64,000 nucleotides of DNA from Adiantum capillus-veneris (taxonomy: Eukaryota; Streptophyta; Polypodiopsida; Polypodiales; Pteridaceae). The stretch covers positions 15,827,077-15,891,076 of the forward strand of contig CM043946.1 of NCBI GenBank assembly GCA_014529385.2, written 5' to 3'. The translations under genes were made by a program, and so were the position numbers. The notes under the pieces were generated by a model, which was not told the DNA's origin, made no database searches, and was given only the letters and a program-made list of their open reading frames with translations. The first letter of the stretch is position 1, and each line of letters starts with the position of its first letter. This document shows, piece by piece, positions 33,308 through 44,791 of this stretch.

Positions 33308-36300
33308 ATGGCTGGATCACAGGACACTGCTCTTTACAATATCAAGAAGCCGGATGGAACCAATTTCCCATTGTGGAAGAAGCAGATTTGGCACGTGTTG
33401 GTACAAAAGAAGCAGATAAAACCTATAAAGCTCAGATATGGACGAAGATGAATGGAGCGAAATGGATGAATTGGCACTTTCTACCATTATGCTAACTTTG
33501 GCAGAAAGCGTTTACTTCAATGTAGCAGACGAGATGTCGGCTTATCAAGCATGGTTAAAGCTGAGTGATCTTTATGAGAAGCAGAGTGCAGCTTCACAGG
33601 TATACTGGCTTAAGAAGCTTGTTGACTTGAAGATGAAAGAAGGGACACCTATGTCCAATCATCTGAATGAATTCAACACAATCTATAGTCAGTTGTCAGC
33701 TCAAGGTGTCAAGTTTGATGAACCTGTTAGAGCTATGTTCCTGTTGATCACATTGTCGGAAAGTTGGGACACTTTTCGCACAACTTTGAGTAATTCTACA
33801 CCTCCAGATGGTTTGAACATAGCAGGTGTAGAAGGAAGTATGCTTACTGAAGAAACCAATAGAAAGACAATGGACAAAGGCAAAGGAACAGCCTCAGTTT
33901 TCAGGGGAAGGACCAAAGAAAAGTACAAAGGTGGAAAGAGGAATCAGTCTCGTAGCAAGTCCCGCAGTGCTAAAGGCAAGAGGGACATAGAATGCTACCA
34001 TTGTGCCAAGAAGGGTCACATGAAAAGAGATTGCAGAGAATGGAAAGCAGAAAAAGGCAAAGAGAAAGCTGAAGACCATGGTGATAAGAACAAGTCCTCA
34101 GTGAAGATTCAAGAAATAAATGTGAAAAACACTGTTGCAGAGGATGACAGTCTAGTGTCAGGAGACATCTACTTCTTGAAGAATACAATGGACTCAGCTC
34201 TTCTTACAGCATCTGATGGAAATGCACTGAGTGACTGGATTATAGACTCAGGGGCATCACTTCATGTGTCTCCAAACAAGGAGTGGTTTACTTCTTATGT
34301 GACCACTAAAGATCATGTTCGGCTAGGCAATGGGCAGACATGTGAGATCTTAGGTGTTGGAGATGTTCAATTGAAGTTTCAGAATGGCTCTTCTTTCACG
34401 CTGAAGAATGTGAGACATGTTCCCGCAATTACAAAGAGCTTGATCAGCACAGGTTTACTTGATGATTCTGGCTATGTCACCATTTTTGGACAGAACATGT
34501 GGAAGATATCCAAGGGTTCTATGACAGTAGCACATGGAGTAAAGTCTGGAGGACTTTACATGATTTATGTATCAAATGTCTCTAAAAATGTAATCAATGT
34601 AATCGAGCAGCCGAACATTTCTTTGTGGCATAGCCGGTTAGGACATATGTCCAAGAAGGGAATGGAAATCTTGTCTCGTTCTGGTTATTTGCCTGGCTTT
34701 TCATTTAATGATTTTGAATTCTGTGAACATTGTCTGTATGGTAAGCAAACACAGCAGCCACATAAGCATAGAAGCAGTAGAAGAGATACACATTTGGCAC
34801 TTGTTCATAGTGATTTGTGTGGACCTATCCCTAACCTATCTCTAGGGGGAGCTTCTTACTTTATGACATTTATAGATGATTACTTGAGGAAAGTATGGGT
34901 TTACTTTCTCAAGCACAAGGATGAAGCGTTTAGTGTTTTCAAAACGTTTGTGACACTTGTGGAGAATCAGAGTGGCAAGAAGCTTAAATGCTTACGCACT
35001 GACAATGGTGGAGAGTATGTTTCAAAGGCCTTTCAGGACTTTTGTGAGTCAAAAGGTATAAAACGTGAACTTACTGCTCCTTACAATCCTCCTCAAAATG
35101 GTGTTGCTGAGAGGATGAATAGGACCATACAAGAGAAGGTCAGAAGTATGTTGTCTAATGCACAGCTGCCAAATGGGTTTGGGGCTGAAGTTGTATCAAC
35201 AGTTGTTCATCTTGTAAATAGATCTCCTAGCAAGGTTTTGCAGAAGGATTCAGTGCCAGAGATGGTATGGTCAGGCAAAATGCCCTCATACAAGCATCTC
35301 AGAGTCTTTGGCTGTGAGGCATATACTCACGTTCCAAAGGAATTTAGGAACAAACTTGAGCCAAAGAGTAGAAAGTGCATCTTTCTAGGCTATGGTAATT
35401 CTGGTGAGATGGGGTACAGACTTTGGGATCCTAAATCCAGAAAGGTTGTCCGCAGCAATGATGTTCACTTTAATGAATCCAAATATCATTCTAAACCAAA
35501 GAGGGTTGAGGAGATTAGAAGAGTTGTCTTCCAAGAAGATCGACCTGCACGTGCAAGACAAAATGTCAGGGCTCAAGAGGAGCAAGGACAGGATAGAGTG
35601 GAACCACAGGTTGTGGCTGAGCCTGAGCCACCTATTGTGCGTCGATCTAGACGTATCACGCGAACTCCTGATAGGTTTGTTCCATCTATGAACTATGTCA
35701 TGTTGACTGATTGCAATGAGCCTTCATGTTACAAGGAAGCAGTGCAAATGAAGGACTCCGGGAATTGGCAATTGGCCATGCAGTCAGAGATGACAGCACT
35801 GCATAAAAACAAGAGATGGAAGCTAGTTAAATTACCACAGGGCAAAAAGACTCTACCTTGTAAATGGGTTTACAGGTATAAGATCACCACTCATGATAGT
35901 CAGCCAAAGTACAAAGCAAGGCTTGTTGCCAAGGGCTTTAAGCAAGAACAAGGCATTGACTTTGATGAAGTCTTCTCTCCGGTGGTCAAGATGACTACAT
36001 TGAGATGCTTTCTTGCATTGGTTGCCATATTAGATTTGGTGTTGCACCAAATGGATGTCAAGACAACGTTCTTGCATGGTGATTTAGATGTGGAAATTTA
36101 CATGCAGTACCCAGAAGGGTTTGTTGAGAAAGGCAAGGAAGATTGGGTATGCCAGTTTTTAAAGAGTCTTTATGGCTTAAAACAATCACCGAGGGCATGG
36201 TACCATAAATTCCACAAGTTTATGCTTTCTCAAGGCTACAAACGTAGTGAGTTCGATCACTGTCTATATACAAAGAAGGCTAAGGATGGTAGTTGGCTGA

Positions 36301-37271
36301 TCCTTATTTTGTATGTGGATGACATGTTGATTGTTGGCAAGCACTTGGAAGAAATTTCAGCTTTGAAGTCAAAGATGGCAAAATCGTTTGACATGAAAGA
36401 CATGGGTGAGGCAAGTCATATACTTGGTATGCGCATTGAGAGAGACAGATCAAAGAAGTTGATTTGGTTATCTCAAACAGAGTATATTGACAAGGTTTTG
36501 CAACATTTCAATATGGAGAAGGGAAAGGCACTGAGTGTTCCATTGCCACCATATGTGAAACTTAGCAAACAAGATTGTCCTGTGTCTGAGGAAGAACAGG
36601 CTGAAATGGATAAGATTCCATATGCGTCTGCAGTGGGTAGTTTGATGTATGCAATGATTGCTACTCGCCCAGACATTGCATTTGCAGTGGGAGTAGTAAG
36701 TCGATACATGTCAAACCCAGGCAAGAAACATTGGGAGGCAGTGAAAGGAATATTGAGATACCTGAAAGCTACAAAGAGTATGCGTATATGCTATGGGAGT
36801 CAGGAGCTAAGTGTAAAGGGTTTGACAGACTCAGATTATGCAGGTGACTTAGACAACCGAAGGTCTACGTCAGGGTATGTCTTTACATTGGCTGGTGGAG
36901 CAGTATCATGGCGTTCTGAATTACAAGATTGTGTTACTCAGTCTACTACAGAGGCTGAATATGTTGCAGCATCAGAGGCATGCAAAGAATCAATTTGGCT
37001 TAATTGACTAGTAACAGATTTGGGAATCAAAGAAGAGATGCCTGTGTTATATTGTGATAGTCAAAGTGCTATACAATTGGCTCGCAATCCAGTTTATCAC
37101 TCAAAGACAAAGCATGTGGATGTGAAGTATCATTTCATCAGGGAAATGCTCGAGGATAAGCAACTTCAGCTTGTCAAAGTTCACACCACAGAAAATCCTG
37201 CTGATCTACTTACAAAAGGACTTCCCTCAAAGAGCTTTGCGCATTTTCGCAAGCAAATAGGTGTAGGGTAG
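33308..37271 (+). pseudogene. Copia B Gag-Pol polyprotein, one frameshift and one stop
   Basis: Gag starts MAGSQDTALYNIKK at 33308. The frame shifts at about 33436, where about nine codons present in A (GERPEFMAQ) are missing. From 33438 a frame of 1,189 codons runs to 37007: Gag ASQVYWLKKLVDLKM, zinc knuckle CYHCAKKGHMKRDC (about 33994), protease WIIDSGASLHVSP (about 34240), integrase WHSRLGHM..CEHCLYGKQ, HSDLCGP, RTDNGGE and NGVAERMN, reverse transcriptase MDVKTTFLHGDL and YVDDMLIVG (about 36315), and RNase H TEAEYVAASEA. TGA at 37005-37007 replaces the Arg codon seen in A (WLGRLV). The same frame then continues to 37271 with DSQSAIQLA. All catalytic residues I checked are intact. Confidence 0.93.
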
Positions 37272-37360
37272 TACATCACTTCTCTACATCTCTTGTATAT
37301 TAGCTTGTATAGTAGCTTCTCTCACACTTAAAGTACCACATTGGACTTTAAGTGGGAGGT

Positions 37361-37552
37361 TGTTGGGGTATAAAGCCCAATGTGGTCGCCCAGGTAAGTG
37401 GGCGGGCCGCCAGGTATGTACACGTATTCTTTTGTAAAAACCTAATAAGAACTCACTATGCTCTACACATTACAGTAGAGCGAGTTCACCATATCGTCGT
37501 GCTCTTCTTCTCGCACTCTCTCTCGCGTCGCACTTCCGCTCGTACTCCTTCA
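37361..37552 (+). repeat. 3' LTR of copia B
   Basis: 192 bp, preceded by polypurine tract AAGTGGGAGGT. Confidence 0.95.
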
Positions 37553-38115
37553 TATAGCACGTGTTTTTCTCGTTCCGTTTCTCCTATTTTCGGGCAGTTT
37601 TCACATAAGGTGCAGCATTTACCATGGCTGACAACAACACAGATGTCTTCAAGATGTTTGTTGCTGAGGACACATTGGATGGAGACAATAACCCTATGTG
37701 GGCTTATATGATGCAACATGTCCTTGTGTCAAAGGGCATCTGGAATATTGTGCAGGGCATTGATGTACGTCCTGGTTCAGAGGATGTAGGGGATGTTGAG
37801 GATGTTGCAGTTCTTGCTACAAGGATTGCTGCTATTAGAGTTGTTTTGCCTACAGCAGAACAAGCTCGTTGGGATGTAAAGGATGTGCAGGCTCACGCAT
37901 TGATTGTGTTATCTGTGAAGCGCACCATTGTTCCTCCTATTCGTTTAGCAAAATCTGCAAAACAGGCTTGGGATATTCTAGCAGGTCTTTATGCAAGCCG
38001 CGATGAGGCGCTTTGTTGCATAAAGAGCTGGAGTCGAAGATTATGCATGCATAAAGAGCTGGAGTCGAAGATTATGCATGGTGATAAGGGCAAAAAGAAA
38101 ATGCGTTGCCATTAG
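37553..38115 (+). pseudogene. gag: Element E leader end and Gag
   Basis: The leader resumes after B. Gag starts MADNNTDVFKMF at 37624 and parallels element D Gag (LDGDNNPMWAYMM versus LDGTNYSLWSFMA, DVRPGS versus EVRPGS). At about 38015 it jumps from the central region (AWDILAGLYAS) to just before the zinc knuckle, a loss of several hundred bases relative to D. The knuckle itself (CHxCKSNDHLIKSC, about 38107) has a stop in place of its aromatic residue. Confidence 0.85.
38018..38079. repeat. 31-bp tandem duplication at the E gag deletion
   Basis: Two identical copies (38018-38048 and 38049-38079) of gcataaagagctggagtcga...ttatgcat. The length is not a multiple of three, so it adds a frameshift. 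It sits exactly at the gag deletion breakpoint. Confidence 0.95.
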
Positions 38116-41100
38116 TGTAAATCTAATGATCACTTAATCAAGTCGTGTCCTAAGTTGAAGGCCAAAGAGGCTAAGAAGAAAGAGGGTGGTTCCACTGCAA
38201 ATGCCGGTTCCACTAAAAATGCAGCCATTGTTGAGTCTTCTGTAAAAGGAGACTGTAATGCTGGTGTTGATACAGAATGGGCTTTTAGCACAGAGTGCAC
38301 TTACAATCCTGTTGTCCATGATGCATGCTTGTCAGTTGCTGCAGATTCACATGTGTGGTATTTCAACAGTGGTGCTACAAAGCACATTACCTCACATCGT
38401 GAATTGTTTACCTCTCTCGAGTCTGTCCCTCATGGGAATTCAATCACTTGTGCCAACAATTCCTCTTATTTGGTTCAAGGAGTTGCAAAGATTGTGCTTA
38501 CTGCTGCAAGTTCCTGGGATGAAGAAGAATCTCTTGTCTGTATCCACACTTGCTAGACTTGGACTTGTAGTCAAATTTGTGGATGACAGGTGTACAGTTC
38601 ATGATCTCAGTTTTGGTGATGAAATTGTTGCATCTGGCATTTTGTGCCGTGGGATGTATAAGCTCACTTTGTATGACAAGTGTGGACAAAATTTTGCAAA
38701 TGCTGTTGCAGATTCAAGGGCTATTTCAGATGCAAAACTTTGGCATGCATGTTTTGGTCATCTGAATTTTGCCAGTTTGCTGCGTTTGCAGAAATCTGAT
38801 ATGGTGTCTTCTTTGCCACCTCTTTTGGGTAAGATGCAGCGTTCTAAGTTTCCAAAGGATGGTTCAATTAGGGATACATGCAGGTTGCAGCTTGTGCATA
38901 GTAATGTTTGTGGGCCCATGCAAACTCCGTCCTTGGGTAATTACCTGTACTTCGTGACTTTCATTGATGATTACTCCAGGCATGCATGGGTATTTCTACT
39001 TAAAACGAAGTTTGAAGTTTTTATGTGCTTCAAACAATTTCTGGCTATGGCTGAAAATGTCTCGAAATGTACTATGGGCACCCTTCGTTTCGATTGAGGG
39101 GGGGAGTATATGTCTCATGAATTTAATGCATTTCTGGCTAGTCGCGGGATAAAACACCAATGTACAATGCCTTATACACCTCAGAAAAATGTTGTTGCTG
39201 AGAGGAAAAACAGGTCACTGACGGAAATGGCACGATGTAGGTGAAAAGTCAAGCTTTTCCGCATTCTTTTTGGCTTGAGGCCATCATGTGTGCCACTTAT
39301 GGACTTAACAGGTGTCCTACGAAAGCTTTGCAGTCTATTACTCCATATGAAGCATGGCATGATAGAAAGCCTTCTATTGAGCACATGCGTGTTTTTGGCT
39401 GTTTGGCATATGCTTTGGTGCCACAAGTGCAGCGCAGAAAATTGGATGATAAGGCTGTCAAATGTATTTTTGTTGGTTATAGTGCTGAAAGCAAAGGTTA
39501 CAGGTTGTATCATCCGCAAACAAAACGTATTCTGGTTTCTCGGGATGTAGTGTTTGTGGAAGATTCTGTTCAGCCCTTGCTGTCATGTACTTGAGACAGT
39601 AATGTAAGCTCGTAGGACATTTATGACAGTTTTTTGCCTCTTTTCAGTGGTGGAAATACGAATGTAAGTTCCAATGAGGCAAATGTACAGCCTATGGGGG
39701 TTTCTGAAAATGTTTCAGATCAGCCTATTACTGATGCAGATGTACATGATGTACTTGATGAGGAAAGGGTTGAAAATGAGTAGGCTAGAGGTATGCCAAA
39801 ATGACTGGTGCACACTTTGCGTGACAGGAAATTGGATGCACCTTTGTCTAGTCTTACTCGTTCAAGCTCTCACCATGCATCTTATGCATCAGATTGTTAA
39901 GCTTTGGCTGTGTCTAGCTTACATGATGTTGAGGAGCCTCTGTCTTTTGATGAAGCACAGAATCCAAAAAATTGGATGGCTGCCATGCAATCAGAATATG
40001 ATGCACTTATTGAAAATGACAGATGGACTTTATGTGATTTGCCTCGTGGAAAAAATGCCATTGGTACGAAGTGGGTTTACAAGTTGAAACGCAAGCCGGA
40101 TGGTGAGATCGATTGCCATAAGGCTCGACTTGTTGCAAACGGTTATGCACAGCAAAAAGGCATAGATTATGAAGAGACTTTTTCTCCCACTTGTCGTATG
40201 ACTACTGTACGTTTTCTATGTGCATTGGCAGCCCATTTTGGTTGGGATGTACATCAATCAGACATTGTTACTGCTTTCTTGAATGGTGACATATTTGAGG
40301 AAGTTTATGTAACACAACCTCGCGGTTTTTTCAGAAAAGGACAAGAGGACAAAGTGTGCAAATGTAAGAAGGCTTTGTATGGATTGAAGCAATCTCCTCG
40401 TGCTTGGTATGAGAAAGCTAACACTCATTTGGCTAAACGAGGCTTTCGTAACAGTCCAACAGAAAGCACATTGTATGTAAAGCGGGAGGGTGATGTACTT
40501 CTCATTGTGGTTTTTTATGTCGATGATTTGCTGTTGTTGAATTTAAGGCTGATTTGAATGCTACTTTCAAGATGAAAGATTTGGGGTTGTTGCATCATTA
40601 CTTGGGTATACAATTTAAGCAGTGTGATGGTGGTATTGCCTTGTGTCAGAAAAGTTACATAGAGACATTGCTATGTAAGTTTGGACTTGAGGATTGCAAA
40701 CCTATTGCCACTCCCATGGAAATAGGTTTGAAGTTGAGTCTACATGATGCTGGTGATCCTTCTGATGTCACTCTTTACCAAACTGTTGTTGACTGCCTCA
40801 TTTATGTATGCAACACAAGGCCAAATATTCAGTTTGCAGTCTCACAGGTCATCAGATTTATGCATAGCCTAGGGTCCAAGCATTGGCAGGCTATCAAGAG
40901 GATTTTTTGCTACCGTAGTGGCACTTTACATTTGGCTTGTTTTATCCCAAGGGGGGATAATTGCCTCCAGACTTACATTCTTTTTCGCGGACTCAGATTG
41001 GGCTAGTTGTTTTGACACGCGAATGTCCACAAGTGGTTTCTGTTTCATGCTTGCAATTCATGTATATCATGGTTAAGCAAGAAGCAACCTACTGTGGCCA

Positions 41101-41314
41101 CTTTGAGGTGTGAGGCTAAGTACAGGGCAATCTTCACAGCTACGGTTGAGTGTGTATGGCTCAGTCGCCTTATGGCTGATTTGGGTGTTGGACAGGACAC
41201 TGCCACCATTATCTACACTGACAGTTAGAGCGCATTGGCAGTTGCGAGGAACACAGTTTTTCATGCTCGCACAAAGAAAATTGAGGTGCATTACCACTAT
41301 GTCAGGGAGAGTCT
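38116..41314 (+). pseudogene. pol: Element E Pol, heavily decayed, interrupted by D
   Basis: Protease WYFNSGATKHI (about 38356; catalytic Asp is Asn). Integrase WHACFGHLN, then HSNVCGP where the first catalytic Asp is Asn (about 38900), then LRFD, TGA, GGEYM (about 39095). Open pieces follow: 39241-39594 (FGCLAYALVPQ), 39904-40557 (reverse transcriptase through FYVDDLLLL) and 40554-41006 (MKDLGLLHHYLGI). RNase H at 41000-41314 has further stops, including one inside DS.SALAV. Element D enters after YHYVRES, and the reading continues at 48609. Closest relative in the window is D. Confidence 0.9.
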
Positions 41315-41593
41315 TGTAGACATGTAGTAGTGTTAGTATGTATACGCGCTTCACCAGGGGCACTTTTCTCCCACTGGGTTTTTCCCCCTGGACATCCGGT
41401 GTGAAAGGACACCTTATCTCTTAGGGTTTCATATAAGCTTTGTTGCTCTGAGTTTGTATATATTATTATTCCAATACAGAGAGAGAGAGACTACAGAGAT
41501 CTCGTACACAAGCTCTGTGTCTTCTCCTTCTCCATCTTCTTCCTACTCTGAGTTGCTGTCTTCCTTCTGTTTCCTGTTTCATCATCTTCAACA
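41315..41593 (+). repeat. 5' LTR of copia D
   Basis: TGTAGACATGTAGTAGTG...CATCTTCAACA, followed by TTGGTATCAGAGCGAGG. An AT-rich TATA-like stretch TTGTATATATTATT lies at about 41453. Confidence 0.95.
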
Positions 41594-41770
41594 ATTGGTA
41601 TCAGAGCGAGGTGATTTCCAGAGCCTCTACTTGCGTTTTCGCGTCCGCGCGCGCAATCGCAGTTTTCAGGCAGTTTTCGGAAAATTTGTTCGTAGGAGCA
41701 TCCTCGACGTTCCGGGAGTATTCTGAACAGGTGACCTGCGTTTTACCCCCCTTTCGAAGTCGTTCGAGCC

Positions 41771-41789
41771 CTCAGAATTTTGTTCTGAG
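41771..41789 (+). promoter_or_regulatory. Conserved leader hairpin in D
   Basis: CTCAGAA-TTTTG-TTCTGAG, a perfect 7-bp stem in the untranslated leader, shared with A and B. Confidence 0.6.
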
Positions 41790-41991
41790 CAGCGTAGCAG
41801 AAGTTACTTTTCGGAGGCGTTTAGATCAAGAGGGTGTGCTTTTTGACAGATTTTCTTCAGGTAAACAGTTCTTTTGGGAAGCAGCTTGTCTTAGCTTTGT
41901 GCTGAGATTTTGTGTAGAGTTTTGCTTGGATTGGAGAGGAGATTTGTGAATCTCTTGGAGGTTCTTTTGCTCTCTTGTGTGCATCTACAGT

Positions 41992-43941
41992 ATGGCTCAA
42001 TCTACGGAGAAAGAGATTTTTGGTGCGTTTACATCCGAAGACAAATTGGATGGTACCAACTATTCTCTTTGGTCTTTTATGGCCAAAAATGTTTTGGTTG
42101 GTAAAGGATTGTGGGATTATGTATCTGGAGATGAAGTTCGTCCAGGTAGCATTGCACCTGCCACGCCTGGTCGTGGTGCAGCTATTGGTGCAGGACCCTC
42201 ACAAGTCACTCCAGAGCAAAAGAGATGGGATACTAAAGATGCACAAGCTATGGCTGTGATTGCCTTAACCATAAAGAGGACAATCACACCACATATCAGA
42301 TCTTGCAGAACTTCTGAGGATGCTTGGAACACTCTGCAAGCTATGTTTGGAGGAAGAAACGCTGCCAGAATAGAGTTTTTGAAGAAACAACTTGACAAAA
42401 TACAGATGGACGAAGGTGACGATATTGTCCAGCATCTTACAAAAATCAGGGATCTTAAAGAGCAATTGCTTAGCATTGATGAAGTGATTCCAGAGAAGGA
42501 CTTGGTTTCCAAAACACTCAATTCACTACCACCATCTTATTTGACTTTTCAGACTTCTTTGACTCTGTCTTTGCGAGCTAATCCTGAGCCTCTTCATTTT
42601 GAAGAGTTAGTGGCTTTGCTATTGCAGGAGGATCGATCACGTAAGAACAAGTCTTTACAGGTGGATGGTATGGATCATGCTCTTGTTGTACAGAACAAAA
42701 ACAGGGGTAAAGAGAGTGCTCATCACTCCAAGTCTAGTGCAGGACAATCTTCAGAGAAGTCTAAAGGTGATTCCGACAAGTCCAAGAAGAAAGGTAAATG
42801 TCACTACTGCAAGAAACCTGGTCACTACATTAGTGAGTGTAAAAAGCGAATTGCTAAAGAAAAGAAGAAAGAGTCAAGTTTGGTTGTTTCAGCTTCTGGT
42901 GATTCTTCTACAGCTAAAGAAGAGTCTGCAAACTTTGTGCAGGATTCTTATGCTTTTGTAGTATGTTCAGATTTTTCTGCTTACAGTGTTGACAAGACAC
43001 AAATGATTTGGTACTTTGATAGTGGTGCATCCAGGCATATTACTTCAAGGAAGGATTTGTTTTGTTCATTGGATGCAGCTCCAGCAGGAAAGAAGGTGAC
43101 ATGTGCAAATAATGCTTCTTATCCAATCAAAGGCGTTGGTAAGATTTTGATTACCATTTCAGATGGTTCAGATTTATGCTTGCCAGATGTCTTATATGTT
43201 CCAGGGATCAAGAAGAATTTGTTGTTTGTATCCTCTCTTGCAAAAAATGGCCTTCGGGTCATTTTTGAGGATGACAGATGTGTTGTACGAGATCGAGAGA
43301 ATGGTTATTCTCTTATCACTACAGGTACGCTGGAAAATGGACTATTTGTGCTAGATCGTTATGAAAAGCAGATTCAAGTATGTATTGCAGAAACAAAGAC
43401 TAAGGCCATGCAGGATGCTGAGTTGTGGCATGCTAGATTTGGGCATGTTAGTTATGGCAGTTTGATGACTTTACAACGTCATAATATGGTGCATGATTTG
43501 TCTTTATTGGAGATGCCACCAAGACATGTATGTGAAGGTTGCGTTCTTGGAAAGATGCAAAGATTTGCATTTTCGCAGGATGGTTCAGTTAGAGCGACAC
43601 GAAAGTTGCAGCTTGTACACAGTGATGTATGTGGTCCTATGAGGACGCCATCTATAGGAAACAGCCTTTATTTTGTGACCTTCATTGATGACTTTTCCAG
43701 GTTTTGTTGGGTGTATCCACTCAAAGCAAAGTCAGATGTGTTTGCAGTTTTTCAACATTATGTCGCCATGGTTGAAAATGAAACAGGTTGCAAAGTACAG
43801 ACTCTTCGTACCGATCGAGGAGGTGAATACATGTCAGGTGCATTTAAGGATTTTTTGGGAAAGAAAGGCATTAACACCATTGCACTATGCCATACACACC
43901 ACAACAGAATGGTGTTGCAGAAAGGAAGAACAGGTTTTTAA
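41992..43941 (+). CDS. Copia D Gag-protease-integrase (first frame)
   Basis: I chose ATG at 41992 (MAQSTEKEIFGAF) over the upstream in-frame start at 41977. Gag motifs LDGTNYSLWSFMAKN and LPPSYLTF, zinc knuckle CHYCKKPGHYISEC (about 42800), protease WYFDSGASRHI (about 43011), integrase WHARFGHVSYG...CEGCVLGK, HSDVCGP (about 43620) and RTDRGGE (about 43810). The frame goes out of register at about 43880, just before the catalytic Glu, and ends in foreign residues at 43941. Compared with E, the protease Asp and first integrase Asp are intact here. Confidence 0.93.
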   Translation: MAQSTEKEIFGAFTSEDKLDGTNYSLWSFMAKNVLVGKGLWDYVSGDEVRPGSIAPATPGRGAAIGAGPSQVTPEQKRWDTKDAQAMAVIALTIKRTITPHIRSCRTSEDAWNTLQAMFGGRNAARIEFLKKQLDKIQMDEGDDIVQHLTKIRDLKEQLLSIDEVIPEKDLVSKTLNSLPPSYLTFQTSLTLSLRANPEPLHFEELVALLLQEDRSRKNKSLQVDGMDHALVVQNKNRGKESAHHSKSSAGQSSEKSKGDSDKSKKKGKCHYCKKPGHYISECKKRIAKEKKKESSLVVSASGDSSTAKEESANFVQDSYAFVVCSDFSAYSVDKTQMIWYFDSGASRHITSRKDLFCSLDAAPAGKKVTCANNASYPIKGVGKILITISDGSDLCLPDVLYVPGIKKNLLFVSSLAKNGLRVIFEDDRCVVRDRENGYSLITTGTLENGLFVLDRYEKQIQVCIAETKTKAMQDAELWHARFGHVSYGSLMTLQRHNMVHDLSLLEMPPRHVCEGCVLGKMQRFAFSQDGSVRATRKLQLVHSDVCGPMRTPSIGNSLYFVTFIDDFSRFCWVYPLKAKSDVFAVFQHYVAMVENETGCKVQTLRTDRGGEYMSGAFKDFLGKKGINTIALCHTHHNRMVLQKGRTGF

Positions 43942-44791
43942 TGGAGACGGCTAGATGTATTCTCAAGGCTAAGAGTTTGCCTCATAAGCTATGGATGGAG
44001 GCAGTTTCTTGTGCAGCACATGTTTTGAACAGGTGTCCTACTCGTGCCTTGAAGACCATTACTGCATATGAAGCTTGGTATGACAGAAAACCTTCAGTCA
44101 GTTATATTCGTGTTTTTGGTTGTCTTGCTTATGCTCACATCCCTCAGCAGTTACGTGGGAAGCTTGATGATAAGGCAATCAAATGTATATTTGTGGGGTA
44201 CAATAGTGGAAGTAAAGGTTATAGACTTTACAATCCTGCTACAAACAAAATTTTTGAAAGTCGTGATGTAATTTTTGCAGAAACTACTGCTCAACCTATG
44301 GTTGCTTTTGATGTACCTCATATGCAGACACATGATGTATTTGAAGGTTTGCTTCCTTCTTTTGTGGAGAATCAAGAATCACAACAGGTTGATAATCTTG
44401 ATCAATCTTTTGATCAGCATGTGACACCTCATGATGTAGAGGAAATTGTGCGTGAAGAGCAAGAAGTTCTCAGGGAAGAAAGAACCTTGCCTAAATGGGT
44501 TCAGAAAACTTTGCAGGATAGCAAGTTGGATGCACCGTTGCCACGAAAAACACTTGCTGGTACTACTTTTGGCAGAGAGCAAGTAGATTTGGCTTGCTTT
44601 AGCACTCTTTGTGATGCAGATGAGCCTGATTCATTTGAACAAGCTTTAGAGTGTATTCAGTGGAAAGATGCTATGCAGCAAGAAATTGATTCTATTCATA
44701 AGAATCATACATGGGATCTAGTGGACTTGCCTACAGGTAAAAAGCCTATTGGTACAAAGTGGGTTTTTAAGGTAAAAAGGAAACCAGATGG
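43887..44791 (+). CDS. Copia D integrase C-part and reverse transcriptase N-part (second frame)
   Basis: Continues Pol after the indel near 43880: MPYTPQQNGVAERKNR (integrase catalytic Glu), FGCLAYAHIP and KCIFVGYNSGSKGYRL, then reverse transcriptase NHTWDLVDLPTGKKPIGTKW and KVKRKPDG. It is cut at GATGG by the 2.1-kb insert. The residues after 44791 in the same frame are insert-encoded and not part of Pol. Confidence 0.92.

Larger units (their letters stand above)
32618..37552 (+). mobile_element. Copia element B, full length
   Basis: LTRs of 192 bp (32618-32809 and 37361-37552) differ at three positions, each A in the 5' copy and G in the 3' copy. The flanking 5-mers TATGG and TATAG match at four of five bases. 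It inserted in the leader of element E and is closely related to element A. There is one frameshift early in gag and one nonsense codon in RNase H. Confidence 0.95.
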
